Source: Vulcanimicrobiota bacterium
Lineage (GTDB): Bacteria > Vulcanimicrobiota > Vulcanimicrobiia > Vulcanimicrobiales > Vulcanimicrobiaceae
NCBI GenBank assembly: GCA_019233165.1
Contig: JAFAMS010000205.1
Location: forward strand, 1-6,873
Length of the DNA: 6,873 bases
Direction: 5' to 3'
The position numbers were made by a program, and so were the translations under genes. Each line of letters starts with the position of its first letter. Position 1 is the first letter of the stretch. The notes beneath the pieces are model-generated. The model searched no databases, was not told where the DNA came from, and saw only the letters and a program-made list of their open reading frames with translations. This document shows positions 5,689 through 6,873 of the stretch, piece by piece.

Positions 5689-6873
5689 TTACAGCGCCGT
5701 TTCGGCTCCTCGGTAGATTTGGACTCGGCGGTTTGGCTCTAGGCCGGTCGAGCGCGATTGGACGCGGTAGCGTTCGGCGAGTTGGTGTTGCATCCGGCGG
5801 ATATATGACGTCTGCGGCGTCAGCTCGACCGCGCGGTTGTCGAGAAGGACCTGATAGATCGCCTCTTCTGCTTCGCGCAGCGCGATCTCTTCGGCGTCGA
5901 TCGACGGTAGGTCGAAGACGTCTTTGAGCGCGTTCTGGATCTGCGTCGTCGTGTTCGTCTTGATCGCGTAGATCGGGACGTTCTCCGACGCGATTGCTTT
6001 CAGCTTCGCCGAGTCTTTGCGTTCGAGCGCTTTCAGCGTCAGCACGACGTCGGCATCGTCCCATTTGCGGGCGATCGACGCGTTCACGCGCAGGTTGTGG
6101 ATCGCGCGCTCGATTTTGTTCCGCGAGACGCCGTACGGAAAGATGTAGAGCGCCTTCTCGTTGCCCTCGGAGGCCGTTTCCGTCTCGAGATCGTCGTGAC
6201 CGTGCGGCAGCACCGTCGTATCGGCTTCCTGCACGACGGTGACGCGCCCGGCCGGTCCGCGCTCGCGGATCTCGGGCTGAGGCGAATAGCCGCGCAGGAG
6301 GGCGTCGACGACGTCGGCGACGTTTGCGTGGATCGCGAGCCGGCCGCGGTCGACGATCTCGATCAGCACGTCGAACGTCGGGGGCGCCTTGCGCTCGAGG
6401 ACCGTCTTGCGGGTCCCGCGGCGCCGGGCTTCTTCGTCCGAGAGCGTGACCGCCGAGATTCCCCCGAGCAGATCCGAGAGCGTCGGATTCTTGAGGATGT
6501 TCTCGAGCGTCTGACCGTGCGCGGTTCCGATCAGTTGGACGCCGCGTTCGGCGATCGTCCGCGCCGCGGTCGCTTCCGCCTCGGTTCCGATCTCGTCGAT
6601 GACGATCACCTGCGGCATGTGATTCTCGACCGCTTCGATCATCACGTTATGCTGCAGCGAAGGGTCGGCAACCGGCATGCGGCGCGCGTGCCCGATTCCG
6701 GGATGCGGAACGTCGCCGTCGCCGGCGATCTCGTTGGAGGTGTCGACGACGACAACGCGCTTCCCGTCTTCGCTGAGGATGCGCGCGCACTCGCGCAGCA
6801 TCGTCGTCTTTCCGACGCCGGGACGCCCGAGCAAGCAGATCGATTTTCCGCTTCGCACGACATCGAGGATGAT
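5689..6873 (-). CDS. Ycf45/SpoIIIAA-like AAA ATPase with C-terminal R3H domain (5' end outside window)
   Basis: The frame is open to the right edge, leaving 394 residues visible. Numbering from the edge, Walker A is GRPGVGKTT (16-24), followed by VVVVDTSNEIAGDGD (40-54) and PHPGIGHARRM (56-66), hallmarks of the Ycf45/SpoIIIAA-type ATPase group. Walker B is VIVIDEIGTEAEA (89-101), and GTAHG (116-120) is the following conserved segment. A linker with ALYIFPYGVSRNKIERAI (241-258) leads into a domain common to this family. The C-terminus carries an R3H single-stranded nucleic-acid-binding motif: IRRMQHQLAE (358-367) with EPNRRVQIY (379-387). In cyanobacteria and plastids this family is Ycf45; in Firmicutes the ATPase core is related to SpoIIIAA. 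The biochemical role is not settled, but nucleic-acid-dependent ATPase activity is likely. The GTG at 6858 lies inside the conserved lead-in to the P-loop, so the true start is upstream of the window. Confidence 0.92.
   Translation of the reverse strand: MILDVVRSGKSICLLGRPGVGKTTMLRECARILSEDGKRVVVVDTSNEIAGDGDVPHPGIGHARRMPVADPSLQHNVMIEAVENHMPQVIVIDEIGTEAEATAARTIAERGVQLIGTAHGQTLENILKNPTLSDLLGGISAVTLSDEEARRRGTRKTVLERKAPPTFDVLIEIVDRGRLAIHANVADVVDALLRGYSPQPEIRERGPAGRVTVVQEADTTVLPHGHDDLETETASEGNEKALYIFPYGVSRNKIERAIHNLRVNASIARKWDDADVVLTLKALERKDSAKLKAIASENVPIYAIKTNTTTQIQNALKDVFDLPSIDAEEIALREAEEAIYQVLLDNRAVELTPQTSYIRRMQHQLAERYRVQSRSTGLEPNRRVQIYRGAETAL

Noticed and set aside
5513..5716. Small + strand frame inside the intergenic element
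   Set aside because: The product is the kind of spurious peptide produced by dispersed GTCATCC-type repeats, and no ribosome-binding site is seen.
5429..6064. Minus-strand frame spanning the repeat element and the end of the ATPase gene
   Set aside because: It runs through the inverted repeat and a shifted frame of the ATPase gene. Its protein looks like translated repeat sequence, with no recognisable domain.

Overview
The window is GC-rich bacterial chromosome carrying eight recognisable protein genes, two of them cut by the window edges. The codon use is strongly G/C-ending and GTG starts are common. Two features point to a deep-branching, Terrabacteria-like or candidate-phylum lineage, such as Eremiobacterota/Vulcanimicrobiota, Armatimonadota or Chloroflexota: a Ycf45-type AAA ATPase with an R3H domain, and a 'GTCATCCCGAG...' inverted-repeat element. 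This placement is inference and is not proven by the sequence. I saw no tRNA, rRNA, CRISPR array, transposase or phage gene.

Layout. (1) At the left edge, on the + strand, the last 37 codons of an unidentified gene overlap (TGATG) the start of a small polytopic membrane protein (114-821). (2) A tightly packed minus-strand operon converges on it with a gap of only 6 bp. In transcription order it reads tmk (4657-4013), holB (4016-3009), a hotdog-fold thioesterase-like gene (3021-2578), a CaiB/BaiF class III CoA-transferase (2581-1373) and a YceI-family lipid-binding protein (1376-828). Every junction is a stop/start overlap: GTGA, 13 nt, ATGA and ATGA. (3) A 75-bp divergent gap holding a perfect TATAAT separates tmk from a + strand PilZ-domain gene (4733-5404). 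(4) The 284-bp gap between the PilZ gene and the next gene is almost filled by a structured element (5427-5681) with inverted terminal arms and several internal hairpins. (5) A minus-strand Ycf45/SpoIIIAA-like ATPase with a C-terminal R3H domain runs off the right edge.

How the genes fit together. tmk supplies dTDP for dTTP synthesis and holB encodes the clamp-loader delta' subunit, a pairing often seen in bacteria. Here three genes with lipid or acyl-CoA roles are translationally coupled downstream of that replication pair. The PilZ protein suggests cyclic-di-GMP signalling, although its second motif is altered. No complete new system is evident. The items most worth a second look are the structured repeat element, the unusual operon composition, and the PilZ protein with its uncharacterised C-terminal half.
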